A DNA stretch of 64,000 nt from the NCBI GenBank assembly GCA_948567375.1, contig OX419757.1, forward strand, positions 10,182,974 to 10,246,973, written 5' to 3'. Below are positions 13,190 to 26,058 of the stretch, one piece after another. The first letter of the stretch is position 1, and the number at the start of each line of letters is the position of its first letter. A program made the translations under genes and the position numbers. Source of the stretch: Lunularia cruciata. Lineage: Eukaryota; Streptophyta; Marchantiopsida; Lunulariales; Lunulariaceae. The notes under the pieces are model-generated. The model did not search any database, had not been told where the DNA came from, and saw nothing but the letters and a program-made list of their open reading frames with translations.

Positions 13190-13907
13190 AATGTTTGTGA
13201 GATAAATGAAGATTTACTCGTGCTGGGTGAGGTAAGGTTTCCGGGAGATCTGCCTAATAGAGAAATCAAAGACGGCATTCTCAATTCTTACTAGCAAATT
13301 GACGCAGCGCAACATATGACGCCCTGCACCGTAAATATTCTTCTTGAAAGGGGAGACACATCTTCAATGCGACGGAAATTTGATGAAGGTACGCATATAC
13401 TTCTCACTTTCATAGATTTTCAAAATAAGTCCAAGACAACTGCTTCACTCAAGCTTTTCTGCTCTCGGAACGTGTCTACTTCCTGTCTACTTAGCTTGTG
13501 TCTTTAGGGCATTCTTGCCGGGCATGTTGATATAATTTATACATAAGGCTTCAGTACATCGGGCACGTGGATGTACTGGAAAAGAGAAATCACTATACCT
13601 GTTCCTTATACCATAGATTTTGACTTCGCTCTTGAGAAGTCAGTATCTTGAGCTAACGCGAGACGGTACAAGTGCTGGCAAGGTGCAAAGTATCCACGTG
13701 ATATCGCGAGTGGTTGGGATGACAGCAAGCAGATTCGACCTTCTCCTGATTCTTCGCCTCTCTATTAGCGAGTTGGAGATGAACATCGGGTTTATCGAAG
13801 GAACAGTCTTTGTCGGATGCACGAAAGTGATGTCTTTTATTTGACTTAGATCATTCATGTACTCGGAGTTTCAAAAGTCAGAGACCATAATTTGCGATTC
13901 CCAAATT

Positions 13908-13936
13908 AACTGAAACCCTCCATGGGGGTTTCAGTT
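13908..13936. repeat. short perfect hairpin
   Basis: The sequence aactgaaaccc, then tccatg, then ggggtttcagtt forms an 11-bp stem with a short loop. A second pair of complementary G-tracts and C-tracts (tatgggtaaaaccccca) follows near 13,967. This may mark the end of an AT-richer insertion that starts here. Confidence 0.5.
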
Positions 13937-16900
13937 AAGTGCACTCACTCTGAGGTTGAATTTTTCTATGGGTAAAACCCCCATAACCATCGTGAAATCG
14001 TGAAAATCTATGGATAATCTAAAACGTGACCAGGTCTTTTGTTGGCTACGGGGTCTTCATCCAGAAAATGTTTCCAGTTTTCTTTTAAATTTTAACTCTA
14101 ATATTTTATAGGTACCTCTAAATCTATAACTAAAACCCCCCAATGTTCGGTAATTTTTGCAGCTCACTTATAAAATTTGTCAACATGAAAACGTTTGAGA
14201 TGATTTTCAGAGGGGGAAGAGAAGACATGACTGCAAGGTATATCGTGATTCCAAATGTAACAAGTTCTATAAATATCATGAGTCTACGCTAACCTGTACA
14301 AATAGTCTAGGTGCGAAGACGCTCCAATATTGTGCCTAAATAGTGTGCGAGGGTGATTTAGTACCACTATGAGGTAATAAGTTTTAGTGTCAGACTATTT
14401 TGACATAATTTTTGAGACTATTACTGTACGGCAAACATTAAATTACTATTTGATTTAAAGAACTAAGACGATGGAGTCTTCATTCGTTGAATATAAATTC
14501 CTCTTATCTAAAACGTTGTATATGGAAAATTCATGAAATACAAATATGGAGAGAATTGGCACAGCTTTAAAGGGAAATGACAATTAAAAAAGCCATAAAA
14601 ATGCAAATATAGTTATCTTGTTCACTTTAATTCTTAAAATTTGATGAGAACTTATAGGGAAATCTTAATAAAACTCATTTTATGTGAATATGGTACAAGG
14701 GAAGAAATCTAATCTTTTGTAAAGATGGGAAATTTTATATGTTAATGTTGTTTTTAGTTCCGTAGGTATTACATGGTGATCAAGGTGACAAGAGGAGGCA
14801 ACAACTCGAATTTCTAATCCTTTTCTCATTTAAAAGACCTAGATTGCAGTTATCTAATCAGGAGACTTTTCAATACAATTCATAGTGTGCTAAGCAATGG
14901 ATGGATAATGCAATGGATAAGCAATCGACCTTCGTCACAATATCATTGAAGATGTCAGTTGAAGCAAATCCCCATAGAAATTCGCTGTGTTTGAAGACTT
15001 TGCCATGCGACTCAACTGCAGATCTATTTGTGATTTCATGGGGCAAAAAATGGAATAAAAGAAGATTTAAACGATTGCAAATGGATGTTGACAAAAGGAG
15101 CTGGAAGAATGGGAACCTTTGAAATGCTAAAAGACACCCCTCAAATCCTATTTTCTAAAAATTGGTCACTGAACCATTGTAAAAGTGAAGACATCTTGAG
15201 ACAAGAATACGACGAGCTATGCGCATAAGACATAAGGTTATGATTAGGAAAGGTTTGAGATTGTGTTAATGGCTGATGAGACAATTTAGTCCAAAATTAT
15301 GAGAAATAATTTACGTGAGTTCTTTAATTTAGTTATAAGTTCAAATCAAAATTTGAAGGTGGGAGAGAAGGGCTCAAGAACTTTCCATTACGTGATATTC
15401 CTATTCCAATTATAGCTCCAATTATTAACGGAACTTGAACCAGCAAGTGGTGGATTTATATGACCAACAAACAATGCTTCTCCAACGAATTTGTAGTAGG
15501 ACATCATAGTTACTCTCTTGGTAGAAGCTCTTTTTGTGGATTTTATACGAGATTCACCGGTACTGAAGCTAGTGCCTTATTCACAGATAGGACTAGTGGA
15601 ACTCATACATAAATAACAAAAACAATACTATAAACTTATAAGAAGAGACGCAATAGATCTGGACACAAAATGAATGAATGGAGTTTTGACTGAGTGAGTC
15701 TAAATGAAATATATGGGAATCAGTGTGAGTAGATGCATGTTGCGGTACGATTTTTGTTCCGGTGAAAAGAGCATGAGTTATACTAATACGCCAATCAATG
15801 TAAGTAGAAACCGAAAGAAGGAAAACTTTGTGAGTAGCATCGTTTCTCATTGCTTGCTGAGAATGTTCTATGCTAGAGAAGACCAGTAGCGTATGCAGTC
15901 CCCAAAAGCTAGAGACAACGATCTCTCGTTGTCAAACGTCCGTCCAAACGGTGATTGGAACTCATTTTCGGCCTTCTCCCTGACCTTTACGTGTTGTCTC
16001 AGGTTAGCTTAGAGAGCGTTCAGTGGAAAACCAGGCAATTGTATTCTGCCTATCAAGGCCCGCTGAGTTGTGTCCTGCCTTTCAGCAGTTGTTTAGTACC
16101 AAACCTTTGTTCCACCGGACTTTCTGATATTCTCTATCGAGTTATGGTAGTCCTTGTTCAGGTGTGACACAAACGAAAAGACCTGCGAAACGTCAGAATT
16201 AGGTAAGTTTACAGCTCAGCTTAGCTTACTAAAACAAATCAACATTTGACTGTGCCGGTGGCATCAAGAATAAAGGATACTCCAAGTATGCGTTCTGGAT
16301 AGGTTTTATTTGTCTTACTAACTTGCTCGACATTTCCAATTTCCGGTAGTACGTGATAGGTAAATGTGAGTTTTCATTCTAGAATAATGCCTTTGGATCT
16401 TTGAGAAGTCAACTTGTGCCCATGTCTATCATGAAGTCTATCCTCCAAATCACATGCTGGATGGAAGTCATCCAGCATTCACGCCATGTACCTTGTGCAT
16501 TAGATGTTCGGGAGGGTGTAAATACCTTCTTAACCCTGTATCATAACTATTCGGCAATAAGTTTAATGGCTCATCTGGTTGAAAGTTCTGAAGCTAATTT
16601 GCTATGCTGTCATCCATACACTTAGCTGTCCATGGTTTCTATGGCAGACTTACACTACTTTCAGGAGATAAAGGGTGCAGATTTTCTTGATTATTACAGA
16701 GAGTACTGCACATCTTTCTTGCACGACAGCAGATATAGTTTTGTTGAACAAGACGCTGAGCGATTCGTTTTAACAGTACATAACAAAAGTCTGATGAGGA
16801 AATTAATGTTATTAGGCGTTTCACGTACTGTGTTATAAGCACAGTGCCAAAACTCTCGTTATCGTCAACGTCAAACTTGCCTTAAAGATGGCAAAGTTGA

Positions 16901-17244
16901 CTTTGACTCGTACCTATAGATTCAAGCTCTACTGTATCAGCAAACACGTATCCACTGATTATATCCTTCAGTGTAGTAAGAAAGTAATGGACAGCTTAAG
17001 TGTACTTGGTACTCTGATTTTGATCCGTCTTCAAGTTTATATGATATGAAACAATAAACTGTTGCGTTACATCTCTGTGGAATCTAGACTACTTAACTGA
17101 TCGTTCATATTCGGTAAGTCACAACGTTGGGGCATGGTCTGCGGTGTTACGCGGCAAGTAGCAAGGACCGTTCTTAGAACTTGTTTCGAAAACCTTAGAT
17201 TGCTTCTGCGGTTTCTTTTCACGAAGTTTCTACCTTAATTGTGA

Positions 17245-17590
17245 ACTCCGAGACACTGTAGGACGAGGCTAGGGTTCCAATTCTTGTAAAGGCCTACTTA
17301 CTGGTACAACAGACTTACATGAGGAAAGCTGGAACATACAAGTCAGACGATGAAAATTGAGCTTATCATAAGTCGTTGCTATATTTACTTTGAAATATTT
17401 AAATACGACCAAGACGTACAGGACCAGACTCCGAGACACTGTAGGAAGAGACTAGAGTTCCAATTCTTGTAAAGGTCTGCTTACTGGTACTGGGTTATGT
17501 GAGTAAAGCTGTAACATACAAGTCAAAAAGATGAATTTTGAGCTTATCACGAGTAGTTGATGTACTTCATTTGAAATATTTATTGGGACC
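17245..17590 (+). repeat. 183-bp tandem duplication
   Basis: Unit 1 starts at 17,245 (actccgagacactgtagga) and unit 2 at 17,428 with the same opening. Similarity continues through ttccaattcttgtaaagg, taacatacaagtca and gagcttatca to about 17,590. Divergence is moderate. No coding frame spans the copies. Confidence 0.8.
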
Positions 17591-17719
17591 GGGCACTAGG
17601 TAGGGAATCATGTTGCTGTGTTAACACGAAACCCTGTACAGTACGGACTCGATTTTGGCCACTGCAAAGCATCGTACTTTCTCATTTTCATACTCTTTGT
17701 TCTTACTTGGAAAATTATA

Positions 17720-17945
17720 AACCCACCTCACCTTTTTCTGCTCATCAACCTCAGCCTCTACGGTACTCTACAGGTGCAAATAAACCAATCAAACCACTCT
17801 CGCTATGAATTTGGCCACAATGATGTAGAAATTCTATGACCATGTCACGACAACGATCAATTTCACCCGATTAACCAATTTAATTGGCTGGAAGTGTTAG
17901 AATAGGAAAGGTGAGGTGGATGAGCAGAAAAGGTGAGGTGGGTTT
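17720..17945. repeat. long-loop inverted repeat (38-bp arms)
   Basis: The arm at 17,720-17,758 (aaacccacctcacctt...) is complementary to 17,908-17,945 (...aaggtgaggtgggttt) over about 38 bp, with one 1-bp gap and a few mismatches. The loop is about 150 bp. It could be a foldback mobile element or the template of a hairpin RNA; sequence alone cannot separate these. Confidence 0.65.
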
Positions 17946-18631
17946 ACAGTTTGCCTTCTTACCTCGTCCAAGCTGTACACTTTCTCTTGAATGAGATGCA
18001 AGCTTCTAAATCGTGAGTGACAATTGTAAAAAGCTGAGCGGATTAATTATACTTGCGTATACCTGTTTCGCTTATTACACGATAGGAAGAATTCAAAGTC
18101 AACTCACTTGACTCCATCGATCACAAAGAGGTAATGTTATTGTGAATTAACGTGAGGATTCAGAGCAACGTGAATTGACGTCGTAGCGAGATCTGGGCTC
18201 GGGAGCGTCGGAAATTCGAAGTAAGAGCTCCCGACAGCTGATCTGAAAGGCCATAAACGGGTATATTGTGTAGCAACAATTTGCCATACGAACTTGCCTT
18301 CTCTCCACATCGTTCCACATCCACCGACAACTTTCCAACTCCCCGTTTCATGTGAATTATCTACTAGAGGAAATAGTCTACATTTTGATGTAGTGGGAAG
18401 TGTGACCACTCTTATGTGGCATTGTTGTTGATAGACAACCTTTTGCACGTCACGAGAAGTGAATACGCATATTTATCGGGTCTCGTAACTTGTCATGATT
18501 GAGATGCTAGCCTGCTTCGAGTTGTGTCCAATAAGCTAAGTGGCGAGACGACGAAACCGAAGGACAAATCATGAGAAACTCTGACAATTAAAAGTTACGG
18601 AAATGTGTGTCCAAATTAGAACTTTATTATA

Positions 18632-18982
18632 GGGAGCCGGTAGGGAGACACCCCTTTAGACATTATATCAATTGGACAGTATTAAAACGAATCGGTTATG
18701 AACGCAATGTATGGCGTCCTTGTGTTCATGACTGCAGCCCGTCTACTTGGCAAAGTTTTTCCTCAATTCAGCTCAAATTTCCACTTTCAAATAGCTTATG
18801 CTGTATACATATGCTAGATATTACTCTAGAAAGCCAGATGAGATATATAGAGGCTCAGTGTTGTTTCTAAGTTCAACTTGAGCCTAACACTTGAGCGTGA
18901 AGTGTAGAAAAAACATTTAATTACCAAGATTAAAGAAAAAGATGTCACAAGATTGATAAGGGGGTGTCTCAGATTGGCTCCC
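18632..18982. mobile_element. MITE-like element with GGGAGCC...GAGACACCCC ends
   Basis: The left end (gggagccggtagggagacacccc) and the reverse complement of the right end (gggagccaatctgagacacccc) agree at nearly every position, giving terminal inverted repeats of about 22-30 bp around a 351-bp body with no gene. Both flanks are T/A-rich (left ttata, right ttatttta), consistent with a TTA-type target as used by PIF/Harbinger elements, although an exact duplication is not clear. The superfamily assignment is inference. Confidence 0.6.
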
Positions 18983-20637
18983 TTATTTTATTCAATTGTG
19001 ACCGGAAACAAACGCCAGACATTTTACATTGGAACAGAGTACAACACCAGGGTTATGAAGTCCCACTGCATCCCCTCTTGGTATCTGTCCATGGTGTGAT
19101 TTTTGGGTTATCCTGTTCAGACTCACCTTGGTTAATATGAGTAGGCAGTGAAAGCAGGTATACCTCGGACGCCTGGGCTCCGGTGCCCACTTTGGCCACA
19201 TTCCTCACACTATTCGCTTAATCTGTTTGAGACGACATTGCACTTGAAAGGGTATTCCACTCTGCGTAGTTGACATGAAGTGTGGAAGTTCCCAATTCTG
19301 TACTTCAACAACTATTCATGAAGGCATAGCAGCATGAAGGAAGATATAACAGGAGCAAGTCCTCTTCCTATCATAGTATGAATCTAAAACGTCTTCGTTA
19401 ATCCGACCTCGCCACACTTTGATGCCTTTCCCCCTACCTGTACATGTAGGTGCTGGAACCAGTATACCTCGTGCAGGTTTGAGAAGGAAAATCCATATCA
19501 AATCCGTCGTCATAGCTTCCCCGGTGAAACTATCCAAACACTCCCATCTCGAACTTTCTGCATTCTCAACAACTTGGGGACCACTTGTTGCTGTTTATTC
19601 ACTTCTGAGGATGCGTAAAGTACAGAATCCCGTTAACCGACGGAGATGTCAAAACTGAGATGTTTTTTATAAGCTTTCAGAAGTTCAAATGACCGACCTC
19701 AAGAAGTATCCTCAAAGTACATGAACCAGCCAACCTGTCTTCATGAGCATAAGGTTCTAACAATCATCGACAATAGATTCATTAGCTCAAGGATGGAACC
19801 GGACAATCTTTGACACTGTTACCTACTCCACTGGACAGTAATAAGAGAGCGGCACAGAGCTGTTTAAAAAGATACTTGAAACCAAACCTATCCTTGAAGT
19901 TAGGTGGAAATACCTGATTTTCTTATATTTGCTGCAGGCACATTGCGAACCTCAAATCCGTCTTGTAAGGATACAAATTCCCGCTGTCGTGCTTTGAATA
20001 CCGGGGTCTTCAACACCTTTCCCGTTCCGGAAAACAATTCATGTTTTCTGTTTCCCCTCATCGGTTTTCGTGAAATTTTCTCATATGAGGCTGCAAATAT
20101 TTGTGTTCAAGCGCACTCAAGCACATATAGAAGTATATCGCCCAATTTTCTCAGGCATTCAGGCATAACCGCAAATATGAAGCATGTACAAAAGTAACAC
20201 TTCTCGTCTTCTCCCCCGATCATCTTTGACTTTAAACGTTACTGCTCAGCTATTTACTTAAACAGAGTCGAGTTTCATATACAGGTGAGCCTTCATTGTG
20301 GCCGCTGTCCGTCTCCATGACGGTCGTGAAGTAGCAGTTTCTGTTTCCAAAATTGGATCTGATGGACGAGACCAGGTAGATTAAAATATACCATGTATAC
20401 CATATCCTGGTCTTCATCTCTAGGATTCCCATTGCTTTCGAGATATTACGAACCACAACCCCATGACCATATACATTTCCGTTGTGGAGATACCACCATT
20501 CGGGAGTACTCAAGGTAGAGAAACTGGACATACATCATCTCTACCGATAGGAAGGAACTGCGATCACGTTTGACGATAGTAGTTCACTGGATGCAGAGTT
20601 CACGATGAAGAATTTGTTCTTCGCTGCAAAGGCTCTA

Positions 20638-23600
20638 CTACCCATTTGCTCCCACCATTGGAGCGATAAAAGCTGCAATCTCTCGCTGCCTCAGAGCAGC
20701 CTTGATTACAAAGTCCTTTGCAGTGTGCTCAGCTTTCTCAACAGCGTGTCCACAATCATGGACCGTCACTCGGATTGGAGAGATTGGCACCATGCCCGAA
20801 AACTTGCTCCGGGTCTTGGGTGGTGGGGGAGCATCTCCTCTAAGTATGGTGGCCTGGGCCTTCTCAGGAAACGTGCCTGCCTTCACATCATCGGCATAGG
20901 CCACTCGCAAAGCATCTATGATTACCTTGGGATTGCACGGATGGTCCAGATTGCTTAACTGGTCGAGTCTTTGTTCCAAAGTACGTTTCCTCGAGGTTTT
21001 CGACTTCTCAAATGTCGTTTTGTCAAGCTTGTCAGCAATCTGCTTCAAAAATACAGTTATCCTGTCAATCTCCTTTTGAACTAATTTGGATGCTTCAACA
21101 TACGGACGTATAGTGTCATTGTAGGTCTCCACAGCTGCAGTCCGTGCGCTGTGGGCGACGTTTGCAGCCTCCTGCACTTCCTCATTGCGACGGTGTATGT
21201 CCTTAGTAGACTGCTCGTGGTTTAATCTTGCATTTTCAACTTCCAACTCGTATTCACGCTCTAACTTGAGACAGGTCTCCTTCCAGTGGGCTTTCTTCAT
21301 TTTCACGATCTCCTCATTCATTGATTCCACCTCCTGTGTTCGTACCCTAAGCAGCCCTCTCCTCTTTTCCAGCTGCTCATTACTTTCTCGGACCGCACGA
21401 GTTGCAGCCTCCCATTCCTGTACAGCTGAGTTCAAAGCTCTTTTGTTGTCTTCCTCGATCAACTGGCATGTCTTACTCCACATATCTTTGGCCTGTTCTT
21501 CAAGAGTTTTATTGATGACTGCAATTCTGCTCAAGTTCGCGTCATGCTCGGCAACGATAGCCGTCACTTGGGCTTGATGAAATTTGATAGCATCTTCCAT
21601 TAATAGTTGGAGGTCACTTAACCTTTTCTTGTATTCGTTCTTCCTCCTCATATTCTCCGCGTTCAATTCTTCACATTGTAGATTGAAATTCTGCTCCCCT
21701 TCCTCTAATCTCCGTCGGTTCTCTTCACTAATAGCCTCGCAAGCAGAAGAAAACTCAGCTCGAGCTTCTTCAAGAACTCGTGCATTCTGAGCTTTAGTAT
21801 CCGAACAGCTCTGCTCGTATCGATTCCACAGATTCCTGTTGTGTGCCTCCGTCTTGGCAATAATATCTTGTTGTCTTGCCTGAGTATCCTTAATCAACCA
21901 CTCATTTTTCTCCTGGATATGCCTCACCTCCGCCTCGTGAAGCTCTTTCGCGTGCACCTTCATATATATATTGGTCTCATCTATTTTCCTAATATCCTCT
22001 GCAAACTTTCTTCTGGCATCCTCAAATGACTTCTTCCTGGATTCCTCAATTTGCATAACTGATCTCTCCCATTCTCTATGAATTTCCTCCGATTGTGCAT
22101 TTGAAGCTTTCACTTTCTGCACTTCATTGTCCCATATCTTCCAGGCATGATCAAAGACCCGCTTGTTAATCTCCTTGATTGACTCTACAAGCTGGTCATG
22201 TAAAGTTTTGGCGTCAGCAATGGCCTTGGTATTTTCTTGTCTGATGGCGTCAGAGAGGCGCTTGTGCTTTTCCTTGGCTTTTTTTTCTTCATCCTGAAAA
22301 ACAGCCAGCCGGGGGCCATATTTCTCACCATGAAACTTGGTTTTTATCCTTTGCAGTATTACGTCTATACTGTCAGTCGTCCCTGCTTTTAAATTGCGGC
22401 GTTGATCCTCTTCAATGAGTCTTTGTGCCCAATCTCTGTCCTGAGATGCTGTACCATCCATTTGTTTCAGTTTCAATTGCCACTTAAAGTCGAGTTCTTG
22501 AAACTGCCCACCTGTAGCTTCAGCTAAGTTCATCATGAACCGGACTCCACGCTTGCTTGGTGCCAACCCAACTGGATGTATAGGTTTGACCATTCCTCTC
22601 TCCTTTGCCCATTTCTTCAATGTGTTCAATACCTACATGCATGGTTCCTGCTGGATAAGAATGAAGTATACTCTGAAGGATACAGAATAAGGAGAGCCTG
22701 GAAATCATCATTGTCTCGTTAGGTTTATTGACGAAAAGAGACTTAGTGGACCTCCACACGAGTACACATCAATGTCATAGGGAATACAACAGAGGGGATC
22801 AACTGAGAAGTCCATTTCGTATACTCACTAAAACCGGGCGTTCTGGTTTGCCGTCTGTCAACAAGTAAATACAGTCTGCAGATTTACGTTGTAACGCAAC
22901 TTCGAGGGCATTCAACAGATTTGACCTGCCCCCAGTTTGCCATTTACTCATCCAACCCATAGCTTTGTCCATATTCTCATATGTCTTGGGTTGCATCGCC
23001 TGCCCTGGATGTAGAACACGTGAGAGACATTTATATGGCTGTTTTAGCATCTGCTATCAACTTTAAACTACCAGTTCCTGCTGAAACACGAGTTTAGAAA
23101 GTAGGTACATTCCGCTGTACGCAATGAGTTTTTACCTCCACGTTCTTCATCCAACGACGCACCGGACCCCCAGTAAGTTTATACTGCCTTTCTTCTTCCA
23201 AGGCTCCATAGCTCCAAGCATCAAACGAATACATTATAACATCAAAGTGACTAGCAGCAATGTCAACCTGCGTCAAGAAAGTTACTTATTGAGGTTACTT
23301 TACCAGTGTACATGAGGGTTAGATCAATCACGTTCGTCCTTTCTTACATGAAAGGAAGCGAGGCCAAAAGGCTCCAGAGAAAATTTGCCAAAGATGATGA
23401 GCTTGCTCGAATTGAAACCAACCTGTGCACCTTTCGCAAAAAGCAAACGCATAGCCTCCTGAGCCACCTTTATACGTTCGCCGCCCATGGTGCCACTGCA
23501 CTCTATCAGAAATACTGGTTTCTGCCCAGCAAGATATCCTATGGGACCAGGTGGAGGTGGAGGAGTCCACTCAGGCAAATCAGGTTTGAGAGGAGAGGCA

Positions 23601-26058
23601 TAAACAGGTTCTGCTTTCAGTAGGGGTACTTTAAAGTCTGGAATAGGCTCCTCAATAGGTGGTAAAAATGTGGGATCCGCAGTATATTTGATCACAGGAG
23701 CACTAGGGATCGGCATTGGTATAGGTGGCTTTGCTAGGCAAGGAATGGCCTTGCCATTTATCTGGCCCGTAGGCACGCCACACATTCCATCACAGATAGT
23801 TCGCTTCAAAACACTAACTGGATAGTAGGAGGCTTCGCAAGGGCGAGGCTGTGCTGTTGGTGTCATAAAGGGTGGTACGGGCTCCAGAATAGGTGGGGGA
23901 ATAAGATCAGGCTCTTCCACGTGTGGCTCTGGAGGCAGAGGTTGTTCCTCTGGCTCTTTCCATATAGGTATTGGCAGCTGTTCTGGAGCAATGAAAGTTG
24001 GAAGAGGCGAGTCCTGGTACGCTGTGTAATCGATGCTTTTTCGTTCGCGTGTAAAATCACGCAAGGTAGGAAGGTTCAAAATTGGAGCCTTGACAGGGGT
24101 AGGTGGAACATAAGGAGGATGAGGAGTTGGAATTGGAGTACGCAGCGGAGGGGTTATGGCATTCTCTGGTATGTCATCTTCTGGTACCTCAAGCAAACCT
24201 TCAATTGGATACAAGGATGGGTAGTTTTGATAAGGAGGAAGCGAAAATTCTGCCATTTCTTGTACTTGTGGAGGCCTCCAGATCGGCACAACCTGCAAGA
24301 GGCGCTTTTGCTCAGACCCCCTCCATATTTACAGTTGGCCGTGTGTGAAATATAAACTAGTCTCAAGCTAGTAGCAGAAGAGCTCGCTTTCAAATACCTG
24401 CTGACGGGATGATGATATGAGTGATGAATCAGAGAGGTAGGTATCATTGCTAACCAAAAGAAACAAGATTTAGGTTGTTTTTTAGCCTTGACTTTCCTAC
24501 AGGTCTCATTGTCTTGGATGAAGGTGCAAAAGGCAGACCGGAACATATTACGTGTTTAAACCATGTTGAGGAATGTGCTAACACAAGTATGAATATAATC
24601 AATTGAAGAATTGCCTTCTGGATCAGGGCTATCAACCTCGCTTTAGAGTCCACAAGCCGTGCTACTGGCAATCCTGTTGGTACCTAAGACTAAGTGAGAG
24701 ACAGGGGATTGTGTCTACCTTATAATCAGTGTTGATGACCTTTCCTCTTAGTCTAACTAAAAGTGATCGCAACTCGACAATGATTCGGCGTAAAGAAGTT
24801 ACATAGGACCCATGAATTTGAGTGCCATTTGGTAGAAGAAAATGGGAAAAGGCACTTTCACAGTACTTCGCATGTACATGACTGCCGACCTGCAGTGTTG
24901 AGCACTAAGAATTGGTCAACGAGCAAGATAAATCTCACCTGATAACTTTGATTTGTTCGAGCTCTTATCATGCAACTTGTCAAATATTGGTTGATCACCG
25001 CGGTGAGGACGAACAAGGTGGGTAAGTGTTCATTGGAGAAAGATAATGGCATTTTAAGTATCTACTCAAGACGGACAATGGAGCTGATTACGAAAATAAG
25101 AAAATAATCTTAAATAGCTTATATTTACGACTGGATTCTTCAATAGTAGGTGAAAATTCAAGGCAAATTACATTTTTCATTTCTGAATGAGAATGCTGGA
25201 AGTAGGTCCAACTCTGTAGCAAAACATCCATTAAGCATTCTGCGATCTTGTCATCGTCCTTCTTTTTCATCTTGCTTAGCTTCATCCAAGGTCCCATCCA
25301 TGATGCCAGCAATTAAGTCATGAAGCCTAGGAAGGAAGAAGAAAGTTTCTAGTTGGTCCTGTCCTGTTCGTCATAAGCCTTAACTGAGAAAGGTATATCT
25401 AGAGCAGCAAATTAAAAGAATTTCGAAGATTTGAACATATTAGGGTTTATCATATCATGACCACTCAGATGTACACTCCTGTCACCACCAGCAGCGTAAA
25501 AATGGTCGAATCCACTAGATATGCAACATGACGAGGTGTTCGGCATACCTTGCGGATGAGGTGGTCTGTGGCAACTTCAGCAGCCTCCTTATCCTTTTTC
25601 TTCGTTTTAGCGGGGCCCCAAGCAGCTTTGACCACCTCCAAAGGAAGCTCTCCTCTCCTCCGCTTCCCATCCGGAGAATCTGCAAAGTACTCCTTGATCT
25701 TGCTTCGTAGCCAAGACCTTTCCTTTGTCAATTTATTCAATAATTTCGTGGTATGAACTGCATTTCTTGGTGATGATCCCCTCTTTACCGGCGAATGCCT
25801 CGAGAAAGTCGATGTGGAGTGTATATTCTCTTCAATAAAGCATCTTGCCAGAGGCGAATACTTCCCCGGACTTCCAAGCTTCAATGAGCCCTTTTGCTTT
25901 TTAGGGCTGGGTCGAGGAGATTCTCCCACCGGCTTGAACCAAAATTTCTCAAAGTTTTCCAACGTCCTACCGGGTAATTCATCATTCCAATGCACTGGTC
26001 CCATCGGCTTGTGCAGTATTTTACTCTTAAAACCGTGGTTGCTCAGTCTACATGTCAT
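20638..26058 (-). CDS. proline-rich VWA-domain coiled-coil protein
   Basis: This multi-exon gene probably encodes about 1,225 aa. The exons deduced are 26058-25549, 24292-23423, 23267-23136, 22999-22829 and 22632-20638; all junctions are GT-AG and phase 0. Exon 1 is basic (Lys/Arg/Ser-rich). Exon 2 is strongly proline-rich and ends with the first VWA strand (VFLIECSGTM). Exons 3-4 supply FDVIMYSFDAW, GGRSNLLNALEVAL and IYLLTDGKPE. Exon 5 completes the VWA domain (LAEATGGQFQEL) and continues as about 450 residues of charged helical coiled coil. The metal site looks degenerate: canonical DxSxS reads E-C-S-G-T and the usual GGT Thr position reads Arg. The VWA fold suggests protein-protein binding and the coiled coil a structural or scaffold role; ciliary VWA3-type proteins are the closest layout I know, but that link is inference. 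An extra small exon near 25,170-25,290 is possible. Exon 1 membership is less certain than exons 2-5. Confidence 0.8.

Larger units (their letters stand above)
9000..20600. other. long gene-poor region of balanced composition
   Basis: Composition is clearly less AT-rich than the neighbouring 5.6-9 kb, yet no open frame longer than about 100 codons and no recognisable protein domain was found on either strand. It contains the foldbacks, MITE-like element and tandem duplications listed separately. A poorly conserved gene with very short exons or a noncoding transcript cannot be excluded. Confidence 0.5.

Noticed and set aside
16401-16838. two adjacent + strand frames of ~70 codons
   Set aside because: No domain, no convincing splice signals and no codon bias; treated as chance.
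18607-18870. 87-codon + strand frame
   Set aside because: It lies inside the MITE-like element and has no recognisable protein features.
20605-22029. several + strand open frames of 60-130 codons
   Set aside because: They are antisense shadows of the coiled-coil exon of the VWA gene.
23342-23422. extension of VWA exon 2 to a donor near 23,355 (strong GTAAGA)
   Set aside because: The earlier donor after GCACAG joins in phase to the next exon and restores the expected VWA helix-strand order; the extension would insert extra residues between them.
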